Part shown: one piece after another, positions 35,081-47,506 of the stretch
Numbering within the stretch: the first letter of the stretch is position 1
Layout of the letters: every line of letters begins with the position of its first letter
NCBI GenBank assembly: GCA_033977485.1
Contig: CM066995.1
Location: forward strand, 47,677,162-47,741,161
Reading direction: 5' to 3'
Length of the DNA stretch: 64,000 nt
Source: Hydrangea macrophylla
Taxonomy: Eukaryota > Streptophyta > Magnoliopsida > Cornales > Hydrangeaceae
Translations under genes and position numbers: made by a program
The notes under the pieces: model-generated
Seen by the model: the letters and a program-made list of their open reading frames with translations, nothing else
Told to the model about the DNA's origin: nothing
Databases searched by the model: none

Positions 35081-36640
35081 TATGTCCGATAATTCCATCG
35101 AAGGAATTTACGGAAACCCATTCTATTCATCCAATTCATATAGTTCTATTAACCCCATAGTTACACCGATTGATTCAATGGCTGATATCAAAGTGAAAAC
35201 GGTGATAATGTGGTCGTACCAATCGACGATTCACTGCGTCCTTTGTGCGATCTCATGACACCTGAACGTGCACCTACACCTTCTTGTATCCTCATTCCAC
35301 CTCATGCAGGCGAATTTCAATTTCGCAATGGAATGATTCAACTCCTTCCTACCTTTCATGGAATGGAGAGCAAGAAGGCGTATCTACATGTCAAGGACTT
35401 TGAGGATGTTTGTAAAACTTTCTCACAGAATTGTCCTGTAGACGTGACACGTCTAATGCTATTTCCTTTCACTCTGAAGAATAAAGCAAAAGCGTGGTTA
35501 CTCACCTTGAAGCCAAACTCTATCTACACCTAGCATGTGATGAACACTGCTTTTCTAAAGAAATTCTTCCCACCTCGCATGACCACTGAGTTTAAACGAC
35601 AAATAAATTCTTACAAACAAAAGAGCAATGAAACATTCACCCAAACTTGGGAACGTTTCAAGGATTTGCTACTCTCATGCACACATCACAGGTACGAGAA
35701 ATAGCGAACCATTAGCTACTTTTATGAAGGATTAAATGGTAAAACTAGGAAATTGGTCTAGACCATGAGTTCAGGGCCATTTCTTCGCAAAAACACGGAA
35801 GAAGCTGAAGCTCATTTTGAGTGGTTAGCTGAACACGCCCATGAGTGGTCAAATTCAGACGATGTCCCACGCTCACAGATATCCTGTGTGGAAGAGAAAA
35901 GTTTATACCAACTAAAAAGTGAGGATCATCTGATGAATAAGTATGAAGAACTAGCAAAGAAAGTGGAAGAATTGGGAATGAAAGGAGAGAGTTCTAGGCA
36001 GTTTTTACCTGAAGAACCATGCGGCACATGCAACATGCTGGGACACACTACTCAATACTGTCCGAATGTGCCATATTTTCAAGAACAACCCCCCATGAAA
36101 ATGAATGCCATGCAAGGGTATAGGGGGGTGGGGAATTCCTACAACAATTATAATTCACAAAATAACAATAGATGGAATCACCCCGGGTTTGATTGGAAAA
36201 ACAATGCTGGGACCCAAAACCAATATCAACAACAACAGCCCTATAGTAATAATAATCAATACCAAGGGCAATACAACAGGGAGTCCCAGCCATTCCATCA
36301 AAATAGAGCAAAATAACTACAACAACACTCAACCCTCTAATAATCAACAGTCAAATGTTTATGTGCCACCTCACAAAAAGGTGCAAGAGGAAGAACCACT
36401 CTCTAACGCGAATTTAACACAACAGCTAATTCAAATGATGAGTAAAATGTCCGCGACATTAGAGAGAATGGATGCACGTCAAGAGGGGTCGAGTGGAACG
36501 TTTCCTGCTCAACCACTTCAAAACCCTAAGGGATACAACAATGGGCCCCCTAATCATGAACAGGCAAAAGCCATGACAACTTTGAGAAGCGGCAAAGTCA
36601 TAGGGAAAAACATGCCTCATTCTACCCCCCAAGGAGTATG
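35081..36640 (+). pseudogene. gag: Gag of element D, broken by stops
   Basis: Begins near ATG 35081 (MSDNSIEGIYGNPF) and shifts frame by 35210. It shows the Athila/Ty3 Gag core (IQLLPTFHGMESKKAYLHVK, LFPFTLKNKAKAWLLTLKP). Stops fall at 35531, 35702 and 35759; the first two are TAG where the family has Trp. Later parts include a zinc-knuckle start (CGTCNMLGHTTQYC), an Asn/Gln-rich stretch (to ~36310) and a frameshift into the frame 36105-36641 (SATLERMDARQEGSSG). No functional protein expected. Confidence 0.85.
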
Positions 36641-36651
36641 AAGAGGAAGAA

Positions 36652-37566
36652 GTGGTAACTAACAACAACCCATCTACTCAAGAAGAGGAGTCGTCCACTA
36701 ATGACAAATCATTAGAATCAAACGAGGAAGCTCCTAAAGAAGTAGAAGTTGAGAGAAGGCCTGGAAAGGAGCCCATTAAGAACGAATTACCTAAATGCCC
36801 TTTCCCCTCGCCTTACCCTCAAAGCCTCAAGAAGCCCCAACACGAGATAGAGAATCAGGAGTTCTTGGAGTTGTTCAAACAAGTTAAAATTAATCTCCTG
36901 CTCCTTGATGCAATCAAACAAGTGCCAGCCTACGCTAAGTATCTAAAGGACTTATGCACGGTCAAAAGGAGGCAAAGTGTAAAGAAACATGCCTATGTCG
37001 CTTGCCAAGCAAGCGCAATCATTCAAAATGAGTTGCTACCAAAGCTTAAAGACCCTGGCACCCCTACTGTCTCGTGTCGAATTGGGAATCAAAGGATAGA
37101 CAACGCACTCCTTGATCTAGGAGCTAGCGTAAACTTGCTGCCATATTCAGTATATAAACAACTAGGGTTGGGTGAACTCAAACCTACCAGAGTTGCATTG
37201 CGATTGGCAGATAGGTCAGTCAAATATCCTAGAGGAATACTGGAGGATGTTCTGGTACAGATAGATACATTTGTCTTTCCGGTCGATTTTGTGATTCTGG
37301 ACACCGAACCTGTGTCTAATCCATGTTCACAAATCCCGATGATTTTTGGACGTCCATTCCTCAACACCATTGATGCCACAATCAAAATAAGAAGTGGTAT
37401 CATGACCATCGTATTCGGGAACATAACTTTAAATGTCAAGATTTTTTCAAATCCCCGACCCAAAGAATACGAGGACGAAGAAGAAGTTAACTTCATCGAA
37501 ACGGTCATCGAAGAAAAGGCTGACCTTGTAGAATACAAAGATCCTTTGGAGGTAGTTGTGTCATAG
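36652..37566 (+). pseudogene. Aspartic protease region of element D
   Basis: A 304-codon open stretch. The N-terminal half is an acidic linker ending KQVKINLLLLDAIKQVPAYA. The protease has active site LLDLGASVNLLP, a flap-like PRGILEDVLVQI and IFGRPFLNTIDA. Very similar to the element E protease. Functionally it would cut the polyprotein in the particle. The frame ends at a stop (37564) just before the RT deletion. Confidence 0.85.
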
Positions 37567-37662
37567 TTCGACGCTACTTATCAACCTAACAATTCTACCC
37601 CATTGGAAGCTGCCCTAAATCATGCCTGCCTCATGATGGAAAACCTTGAGAATGTGTTAGTT

Positions 37663-39823
37663 CGACTTCTCAGTGTTTGGCCATAGTTTCGATAACTGTC
37701 TGGAAAACCTTGAGAATGTGTTAGTGAGATGCGAGGACAAACACTTAGTACTAAACTGGGAAAAGTGTCACTTTATGGTGACCAAGGGAATTGTCCTCGG
37801 TCACATTATCTCTGATAAGGGTATCCAAGTCGATAAAGCAAAAATCGATATAATTTCAAATCTGCCTGTCCCTCGTACAGTCCGAGACATCCGATCTTTT
37901 CTGGGACATGCTAGATTCTATCGACGCTTTGTCCAAAATTTTAGTGCAATCTCCCGACCGCTGTGCCAACTCCTAGTCAAAGACACACCTTTCGAATGGT
38001 CGAAGAACTGTCAAATATCTTTTGATGCACTAAAAGAACACCTTACCTCCGCACCGATAATACAGGCACCCGATTGGAGTTTTCCATTTGAGTTAATGTG
38101 CGATGCTAGCGACTATGCCATTGGCGCAGTTCTAGGACAGAGGAAGGACAACAAGCCTTATGTAGTCTACTATGCCAGTCGAACACTTACCGAAACTCAA
38201 ATGAATTATACGACTACCGAGAAAGAGCTACTGGCAATAGTATTCACTCTGGACAAATTCAGGTCTTATCTAATAGGGTCCCCAATAGTCTGTTTTACAG
38301 ACCACTCGGCCCTCAAGTACCTGCTATCTAAGAAAGACACGAAACAGAGGCTTATCCGCTGGATACTCCTACTCCAGGAATTTGATATCACTATCAAGGA
38401 TAAAAAGGGAGTAGAGAATGTGGTCGTCGATCATTTATCTCAGTTGACATTCACTGACAACACTGCGCCTGTACCTATAAAAGATGAATTCCCAGACGAG
38501 CAACTAATGGCTGTCTCCAATTTGCCTTGGTACATGGATATAATAAATTACCTTGTTACAGGAGAGACCCCGAGCCATTGGTCAAATCAGGACAAGAAAA
38601 GGTTCCTTTCGTTCACACGTCATTTCTTTTTTGATGACCCTTACTTATTTAAGTATTGTGCTGATCAGGTCATCAGGTGTTGCGTTCTGAACAAGGACAT
38701 AACTGTAATTTTGGCCTCTTGTCATTCTAAAGCCTGCGGTGGCCATTTTGTCTCCCAAAAGACCGTACACAAAGTATTGCATAGCGGCTTCTATTGGCCC
38801 ACCGTGTTCAAAGATGCCTATGCTTTTTGTAAATCGTGCCAACGATGTCAAAAGCTTGGTACACTTTCAAAAAGGAATTCGATGCCCTTAACTCCCATCA
38901 GCACAATTGAAATATTCGATTGTTCGGGCATAGACTTCATGGGCCCATTTCCTAAATCTAATAACTGTGAATATATATTCCTTGCTGTGGAATATATATC
39001 AAAATGGGTAGAAGTGATACCGACGAGACACAATGACCATAAAACGGTAATGTCCTTTCTTAAGGAAAATATCTTATCGTGTTTCGGAACCCCAAAAGCC
39101 CTAATAAGTGACCAAGGCAAACACTTTTGCAATAGGCCTTTGGAATCACTACTCAAGAAATACGGGGTGAATCACAAGATCGCTCTAGCCTACCACCCAC
39201 AAACAAACGGGCAGGTAGAATTGGCTAACCGTGAAATCAAGCACATTTTAGAAAAGACGGTTAGTTTCAACAGAAAAGACTGGGCTTATAAACTGACTGA
39301 TGCTCTTTGGGCGTACCATACTGCCTACAAGACAAATCTGGGAATGTCCCCATATAGGCTAGTGTATGGTAAGGCATGTCACCTCCCTGTTGAAATTGGG
39401 CACAAAGCATATTGGGCGACACGCTCATTAAATTTTGACATTAAAGAAGTAGGTCATCTCCAGAAACTCCAGTTGGCAGAACTGGAAGAAATTCGTCAAG
39501 ATGCATATGACAATGCCAAACTTCATAAGGAAAGGTTGAAGGCTCGCCATGATAGAACAATTTTTCGAAAATCTTTCGAGCCGGGGCAAAAAGTTTTACT
39601 ATACGATTCACGCCTTCATCTCTTCCCAGGAAAACTCCGATCTCGGTGGACAGGACCCTTCACAGTCAAATCTGTCTTTCCACATGGGGCCGTTGAGTTA
39701 TTTAATCCTAAGAATGACAGAAGTTTCAAAGTCAATGGACAAAGGGTAAAACCGTTCTTAGAAGATTTCCAACCAGAGGTCGAGCACATCCAACTGGATG
39801 AGCCCGACTATGCCTCAACCTAG
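37663..39823 (+). pseudogene. pol: Pol of element D: RT thumb remnant, RNase H and integrase; RT catalytic core deleted
   Basis: A continuous 716-codon frame. It opens in the middle of RT (VFGHSFDNC), so fingers, palm and the YxDD motif are gone. RT connection ([19 protein letters not shown]) is at ~80-95, RNase H ([13 protein letters not shown], then [23 protein letters not shown]) ~140-255. The integrase zinc-binding region ([10 protein letters not shown]) is ~383-395, and the catalytic core has D in [10 protein letters not shown] in [10 protein letters not shown] and E in [11 protein letters not shown] at ~420-520. The C-terminal domain ends near 705. A 25-bp direct repeat (37637-37661 and 37701-37725) marks the deletion point. 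The first Met is not a natural start. Confidence 0.9.
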
Positions 39824-41899
39824 AACGCTCAAGTGCATTTTAACAATGTTGTTGTACTTTTTCTTTTACTGTTTCTCGTTTTATTTTGTTCTTTTGTTTA
39901 TCTATTTCTTTTTTAGTGTGATCTTGATCGTAATCTGCTATTCCATTTCTATCTCCTGCAGGCTGTCCAACATGAGATATGACGATGTTCACTCGATTGG
40001 GTCATGGGCTAATTCAGAATATCAGAACCCACCATGGACTGCTGATGAAATAGCATTCTGCTTATCTCCTTACCAAGGGCCAGGAGCCGAAGACGTCATT
40101 GACTTAACCCACGGATACATCCCATATGATCCTGCTCTCCTCCAGATCAACCCATTTGAGCTCATGGAACTCCTTGAAGAGGAGGGAGAACCATAAGGAT
40201 ATGCTATGTGGGAAGTCGATGGCGCTCTGATGGAACAGTGGGAAAATGACTCAATGTGGGAGCCATGGGAAGAAGAGGACTTACGGGATGTGGTGCCAGA
40301 ACGCCATAATGCTGTATTCACATATGTTGATGACTTCCTGGTCATCCAAGTGGTTCCCTATATTTATGTGTATTTGAGTTATTTGTTGTTCCGGCTTCAA
40401 CGCCCTCTACCTGCTAGTGCACCTGGGGATATCCGGCCAATAGTGAGGTTAACTCTTGGTCACATTCCTTTCTTTTTCTTTTCATTTTGCTTTGTTTATT
40501 TCTTCCTGTTTGTTCTTTCTTTTGCTCTAGTTAATTTATTTTCTTCGTTTCCTTTTTTGTTTCCCTTTGTCAGGAATATCACTATGAATCCACCATTTCC
40601 ACCGTTGTACCTTCCACATCAACTCTTTTATGGATTCGGACCATACATAAGGTCCCCGGGTACTCTGCCGTAAGTGGAACGTCCGATGCGCAATTACACT
40701 CCGTTATCCTTGTCTCCATCCAGATCCCCTATTGTCGGTGGAATCAATTCCTTAGAGAGTTCGGATTTGCTTGATGATGTCCTCGCCACTTTCCGCTTGT
40801 TTTGGGAAAGGGAATCATCAAGTTTAGACTCTACATTTGAAGTTCCGGCAGAGAAGGAGGTTGTGGAAGACGAAATCTTCCTGCTTGACGAATAGTGTTT
40901 CACTTCAATTGTTTATTTTTTTTTTGTCATTTCATATTTCTTTCATCAATTGGAGTGTATTCTTAGACAAAGTTTTGTTTATTTCAGCTTTATTTTAGTT
41001 TTTTCTTTTTCAATAAGGTTTTAAAGACCATGTTGGGGGCAATAATATTGCAAGTGGATGCTATTATAAAGATTTATTTATATAAATTTGCAATTTTCTA
41101 CTACGAGGATGTTGTTTTTGGCTTATATTTCTTGTCATTGAACTGTTTTATCACTATTTTGTATGGCCAGACGTAGGTTGGTTAGTCGGGGGTGTATAAT
41201 TTCTCAATTCTATGATCCTATAGAATTTTCAAGTTTGATCGATCGAACACATCTCGATCGATCGAACATACTAGAACCTCGAGCGCTTCAGCAGGGCTCA
41301 ATCGATCGAAGGTTCGATCGATCGAACCATCTCGAGTGATCGAGACCTATTTTTAAACGAGGCGTCATTTAGAATCTTCATCAGTCTCTCTTCATCTCCC
41401 TAAGTCTCGATCGCTCGAAGATAGAAGGACATTCACGTGAATTTTGGACTCCCCCGCTTACAACCACATCAATTGAGGAGTACCTGGTCCCCCTGATCAT
41501 CATTGGCATCACTGTCATCCTCTACTCGATGCGTCTCTCGAGGTTAGGCCCCGAGAACCCCCTCGTTGTTCTTTCCATTTCAAATTTGTATGGGAGTGCC
41601 CCCCATTGGTTACTTTACTCTTTGTCTTAGTTGTCTTGTTGTATTTTATGTTTACGGGCCCTTTTCAATTCTTAATGTTCAAGACTGCCACTTCGCTGTG
41701 TTCGATCGATCAAACTGGGTTCGAGCGATCGAACCCTGCATCCTTCAATCGATCGAACAAGTCTCGAGCGATCGAACTTGTAATTTTCTCAATCTATCGA
41801 ACATGCTTCGATCGATCGAAGTGTGACAGTTTCATTTTCCTTTCTGGTTTCCCTGTTTTAATGTTTCTTTGTTTGTTTCTTTTGTTTCAGGACGAAACA
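39824..41899 (+). other. D region between integrase and env-position ORF: small ORFs and candidate splice acceptors
   Basis: Short open frames 39972-40196 (MRYDDVHSIGSWANSEY, ends LLEEEGEP), 40206-40673 and 40674-40895 have no recognised domains. Three pyrimidine-rich tracts end in AG just upstream of ATG codons: CTGCAG at 39956-39961, TTTGTCAG at ~40573, TTTGTTTCAG at 41881-41890. They look like intron 3' ends and could bring spliced downstream ORFs into use. TTCGATCGATCGAA-type words cluster at 41235-41345 and 41700-41823. The remainder shows nothing coding. Confidence 0.5.
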
Positions 41900-43400
41900 A
41901 TGAACCCTATCACTGGGTATCACAAGCTCAAGCCATTTGACCTAACCATACCCGACCATATACCCGATTATGGGTTCAGAAACGAAGAAGATCGGGTATG
42001 GTTCACTAGATACTTCCAGTCGCGTAGCGTAAGGTCATGCTCGAGCAACCCCTCGAGACAGCATGGCTGGCTACTCCTTGGTATCTTGCCCGGATACGCA
42101 CTATGCCACAGTGGTACACGTTTCTCTCCCAGCCTAAGCACATTAATCTGTCCTGAATCCGGGAGGCATGTGCGATGATGATCAGGGATCCAGTTGCTCC
42201 GTTCACACTCCGCTCATTCTTCCATGGCCGGGAGATCATTTTTAGTCCGGCCACTGTCTCTGCAGCTCTAGGGGTACCCGAGGTACCTGACTGTGTTTGT
42301 CCATACCGTGCTGACACACTACTGCTCTCCCCGACTATTATTATCAGAGAGATCACTGGGTGTGCTCTTCCGGGCTGGGATGGCGAGGCCCTTATTCCTA
42401 ACTTCTACCTCACAGATAATTATCATATGCTGCACCTCGCCCTTAGCAATTGCCTCTTAGTGACATCTTATCGGAAGAAGATTGCAGCATGGTACGCCCG
42501 TGTGTTATATGCGATCGGGACACGGCAGCTGGTCTATTTGCCTCGCCTTTACATTGATTTCATGAGGCACCCTACTCGATACATTCAGGCCAAGAAGCAC
42601 CTGAAGGGTGCTTGGGCTATTCATAGGGTGATTGAGCATGTAGGTATTATTTCATTGGCGAGTGATATGACTGCCCAGTCTCGCAGCTGTTTTGGCGAGA
42701 CTACTTCCCGCCGGTCTGATGCGTAAAAGATAAAGAGGCGGGGTAAAGGCAAGACAAAGGTTGGCGAGAAGAGGAAGAGAGGAGGAGGCACTGATACGGA
42801 GGGTGCTGCTTCTGGGACGCCCACAGAGGCTGAGGAGCATGATTCTGAGGAGGAGATGGATCCTATTGAGGAGGTTGAGAGATTTGAGCTGAGACAGAGA
42901 TCTCAGGCTCATGCCCAGGGAGAGTCTTCTTCTGCGCCTCTCCCGACTATTCATGAGTTACTATTGGAGGAGAGAGAGGCCCGGATTAGACTTGAGGGCA
43001 AGGTTGATCAGATGACGACTCTGCTGGAGGCGATCTTGATACAGATCAGAATCGACCAGGCAGTTCATGCAGCTTCTGCACCAACCCCAACGATCCACTT
43101 ACCTCTTCTGCTATTCCACCACCTACCACCTCAGATCCTGTAGTTCTACCACCCACCACCGGTCCATCATCTTCCGCTCCACCTTCCCAGATTGATCCTA
43201 TAGCTTCATCATCATCGGCGACACCGCCTGCTACGGAGATACCACTTCCACCTCCTCCTGTCGTGGCTGACACACCCTTATCTATTCCAGCTGCCACGAT
43301 CACGAGTGACCCGGCGGCACCGACTGTCGCTGAGGGTGGCGGTGGGGATGCTCCCGCTGTTTTTAAAGAGATATTATCGGACGTCGCTGATGATGTCTAG
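41900..43400 (+). pseudogene. Env-position ORF of D, putative-plant-transposon-protein type
   Basis: ATG 41900 lies 9 bp after a TTTGTTTCAG acceptor-like site. The frame (MNPITGYHKLKPFDL, DYGFRNEEDRVWF) shifts near 42030. It then follows with one stop (42154) into frame 42175-42726 (FTLRSFFHGREIIFSPATVS, AALGVPEVPD, IHRVIEHVGIISLASDM), which resembles the plant retroelement domain often named putative plant transposon protein. A basic stretch, an acidic coiled coil (HELLLEEREARIRLEGKVD) and a Pro/Ser-rich tail follow, ending at TAG 43398 after another frameshift (~43085). Function unknown. I see no signal peptide or fusion-type membrane segment. Confidence 0.65.
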
Positions 43401-45567
43401 TTTCTGCTGGATCGCTGATGTTGGTTGTTTTTGGTTATTGGGTTGTTTAGATATTTTGGGACATTGTGGTTGGATTTGGATGTGTTGGTTGGTTGTTGGA
43501 TATTTTTGGATATTGTTGGGATATTTTGTTTTGTTGGATGGTTTGTATATTTTGTATTTTAGTTTGTATGGCGCATATTATCACTATTCTGTTCTTTCAC
43601 TTTATTATATTTTTAGTGATTAGTTCTATTTTAAGTATGGATCCCATGCTCTATATTTCATATTCTTTTGAACTCTGCTGCTTGGAGTTTGTATGCTTTT
43701 TGTACAGGTTGTTACACTTGTAATTCTTATGATGATATATATCAGGTGATATCTCTCTATCTATTTTTGAAAATCGCCTGCTGAGGACATTGCAATTTTC
43801 AGTTGGGGGTGGGATGTAGATAGATAATCACCTGTGCATATTAGTTCTTAGCAATCTGGACCACTCTATCTATTGCGTATGTCATACAATTTCCATTAGA
43901 AACTAAATTAAAATTTCACATTCAACAACTTTGCAAAATTTTCAAACAATTAAGAAAGTTTTTGAATTAAATTGATAGAATAATTTTGAATATTCACTCC
44001 TATTTAGCTGTTATCAAGCAATGACACAACCATTTTATTCTCGTCCTTTTACGAATTAAGTTCACGCGTTTTTCTAGTTTCTCTAGGATGAATGCATATG
44101 TTGATCATTCTTGTATCCAAATCATTTGCACAAGTTAATAGCTATGCAAAAAACTTTAAACAAGAGTTAATACGACTTTCGTACTTTAAAGAATGAAGTA
44201 GTGAAAACTAGTTACCCTTAGTGAGCTGTTGAATCCAATCTTCAATTCTGAGGGAATTATCACATTAAAACTCGAAGTGTTTTTCTTGAATATGCCGATT
44301 AAATTCGTTGAATAGCCTCTAATTCTTTCATTTTGGCTTCTTAGTAGAGGAGAACGTTCAGGATTTACCAACTAAACTCAATGAACATTGACGCGTAAAA
44401 ATTAAGAAGTTGAGAAAATGATTTAAGCCATCATATTTGCTCCTTGCCTTCTCCATTTACCTATATCAACATTTCTGAATATGCATTGTTCTTAACCCCA
44501 CACCTAATAAATAATGCCAAATCCAATATGAAATTCTAAATCCCTAATCGTATACTTTGAACTCAATATACCCCATTGCACACCCAATGTGATTAAATTG
44601 TTGAAGTATGAGGAGGGAATAGTGGTGAGAAGGGCTGCAAAAAAAAAATTTGATGATGTATATATTTATACGTACGGAGAGGATGGTTGGAATAAAGTGA
44701 AGAAATTACTGAACACAGCCACATGCTGAAAATGTGCAATTTCTTATCCCTCTAATTTCTACCCTACTAAATAAAAATTGAAAAGTCAAAGCCTTAATGA
44801 TTCTCAACAACTTAGTTTAAGCATGAACGTGTAATTTGAGTTATCCATGGTATTTCGCTCCTCTAGTAAGTAGTATTCCGTTCGTGAGACTATACACTCT
44901 AAAATGTTTGTCTTTTATAGAGTCGAGTATGAAAGCATTAGTATCCGAAAAACCACTCCTATCAAAGCTTTCATACCATGTGCGATCATTATTAGCCCAG
45001 TTTCTGTGGGATGTTCATTTTTGAGTGTAATAACTATGTGAGGATTGAGTTGAAACTACAAGTTCTGAGAGTATGATAGTTTAAACAACAACTCTAAATA
45101 AAGTTTGATGTATAGCTTTTAATTTCACACACACACAGATACATGGATGTGACGCATATGTTATTTTTATCTTGGTGACATGAGGAACATGTGTATTTCT
45201 TTCATGGTTTGAATGAGGATGATATGTTTTGTAGAGCTAAATTAATAGTAGAATAAAAGGGAATGTTTAAAAGTTATTCTATATCTTTTTGAGCTTAAAA
45301 TCAGAGAATTTTGTGGGTACATTCACTGCAAACCCTCACGAGACAACACTCGTCCACTAGGGGAAACCTAGGGGTTTAAAGGCTTGTTGCATTTGCTAAA
45401 TGCAACCGCGATTCCTGCGAAAGTGAGTTAGGTAGTTTCTTTCTTGATTATTTTAATTTAGTTAATTTGGGTCTAGCTTATTTTAGTTTTTCTGTTATAG
45501 TCGTAGTTTAGCTTGCTTTTATTTTCGCTCTATTGCTAGGGACTAGCAAATCGCTAGTTGGGGGTTG
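43401..45567 (+). other. 3' non-coding region of element D, with internal PPT, stem arms, conserved block and PPT
   Basis: Contains the internal polypurine tract after GAGGACATTG (43786-43815), 5' stem arm (~44336-44352), 3' stem arm (44858-44870), an AAAATGTTTGTCTTTTATAG box (44902-44921), a conserved block (45309-45434), and GGGACTAGCAAATCGC with the terminal PPT GTTGGGGGTTG (45538-45567). The order matches B. No ORF supported. Confidence 0.75.
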
Positions 45568-47155
45568 TGACAAGCGGGGGTATTTGTAAAATACAACCGC
45601 GCTAAAAGAAAAAAATGTACTAAATTATTTCACAATTCCTTCATTTATCTGCAATTTGAATTACAATGCTAGTTTGTACACAATTTGATTAAACTATGAT
45701 AAGTTGTTTGTTTTAGCTGTAGTTTGTGCAGATTACTGTTGCTGTGTGAAGACTTGGATGAGAAAGATAAAATGGAGCGCTGAATTTTAATGAAGACAAG
45801 TAAAGGATGAAAAGTGAACCTCGATCGATTGAAGACCATTCGATCGATCGAAGGTTCGATCGATCGAAAGAGGTTCGATCGATCGAACATGGCTTTTATC
45901 AGATTTTACGCGCACGCAACAGTAGCAGAATTTTAACCCTAGCATTAGGTTTTCAGTATTTATACTCGTATTGTATACGTCTAGAAGGACGCCCACTTTC
46001 ATTTTCATCAGTTTATAGAGAGTAGAGAGCTTTACTTTGTTTTTTTTGTAGGTTTTAATCAAGGTTATACATTGTTTGGTTTGGATTCCTCCTAGTTGAA
46101 TACAAGTTTTTGTTTCCAGGTTACTTTATTTACGTTCTGCACTTAGTTTATAGTAGTATAACTTGTTATCCCGTAGTCTTGCATGTTAGTTAGAGTTAAA
46201 CAATTAATTTTCATAGATTTTATGCAAAAATACAACCAAACACACCTTTAATGGAACGTTACGTCAAAAACACATCTGAGACACTCCAGACCATGTCTGA
46301 GTAGTCCCCAGGTTGGGAGATCACGATGAAACCATGATCTCAAGCCTCTGCCATGCAGCAGAATAGTTCCTGTGTTCGATCGATCGAGAAAGCTCGATCG
46401 ATCGAAACAGAGATACAGTCGAGCGATCGAAGTCAGTTCGATCGATCGAGAGATGAAGATATTTGATCGATCGAAAGTGCGTCGATCGATCGAACCTTTT
46501 GATTCTTGAGGACATTCTATGCAGTATTCCTAGACTTTCTGCTTTACTGATTTGTTATCAAATTGTCCCCAAACGCTCAGTTTGTCAAAACAGTCTGTGA
46601 ACTTTAAGCCTTGAGGCATTTTTCTTCAATATATTTTGCAAACCACCCTCAATGCTAACACCATTGTAGGTGCAAGTCTAAACTATTGTTTTAAACCACT
46701 TTTGTGTATTTTAAACTTAATTGTGATGATATAGTCCCGGTCATGAAAGGACTATAGATTCTTTATCCTAAGAGAAATATGGAATACTGTAGAGAATGTG
46801 CTCCATTGAGCTTCAACGTAACTGCATGGTAGATGGCTAGGTCACGGTGGATTCGTGTAATCCCAACATTCCCTTTTAGTAAGGAAAAAGCGTTTTAAAT
46901 CATCGCTTAAATTAATTAGTTAGTAATTAGTTTAATCTAGTTTTATTGCTTTATCTTTAGTAGTTGATTAATTGTGGGACTTTGTGTTCTGCATTCCTTT
47001 AAAATATTGATTTTATTTTCTTGTTTGAGAATAATCTGAGTAATTAGTTTAACACCTTCCCTGTGGGATCGACCTGGACTTAACCAGATTACTACTTGCA
47101 CGATTACCTACACTTGGGTATAGCACACAAGCGCACACAGAAAATTCTCGTGTCA
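45568..47155 (+). repeat. 3' LTR of element D
   Basis: 1588 bp; partner of 33369-34952. Word clusters at 45821-45890 and 46375-46494; TATTTATAC at 45957-45965. The first cluster has one more complete palindrome than in the 5' LTR. Confidence 0.95.
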
Positions 47156-47506
47156 CTAGGTATGAAGGAACCCAATATGAAGGACAGCCAGAGTAGCAAG
47201 TCATGGAAGGTACTTTAACACTTTATAATCATCGTGTGAAAATCTTATTTGACATGAGTGCCACACACTCTTTTATTGCTGCCAAAATTCTTCCAAATGT
47301 ATGTATATTACCTCAGAGGTTTTTCGGAAAAAAGGTTAATCGATTCCAAAAAAGGGCCATACCCTAGGATATTACAAAAAGCGCAAATATCATGCTACGA
47401 GAGCCAGACCAAACATTTGAAACAAAGAGCAACAAGCAAACAAACATAGCAACATGGAATGTACCAAACACATGAGACAACCCAACTACCCAAAGCAAGG
47501 GCCTCC

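Larger units (their letters stand above)
33369..47155 (+). mobile_element. Element D: Athila-like LTR retrotransposon with env-position ORF
   Basis: 13787 bp with TSD CTAGG on both sides (33364-33368, 47156-47160). LTRs 33369-34952 and 45568-47155, TGACAAG...GTGTCA. Primer site TGGCGCCGTTGCCGGGGA (34959-34976), tRNA-Asp type. Gene order: gag, protease, truncated RT, RNase H, integrase, small ORFs, env-position ORF, long 3' non-coding region, PPT. The order and the large downstream ORF fit Athila. RT is deleted, so it is not autonomous. It shares word type, U5 box and 3' architecture with B. Confidence 0.93.

Noticed and set aside
37567..37662. Intron between protease and RT in D, as in Ogre elements
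   Set aside because: Too short, no splice sites, and the RT core is absent rather than displaced; a deletion with a direct repeat explains it better.
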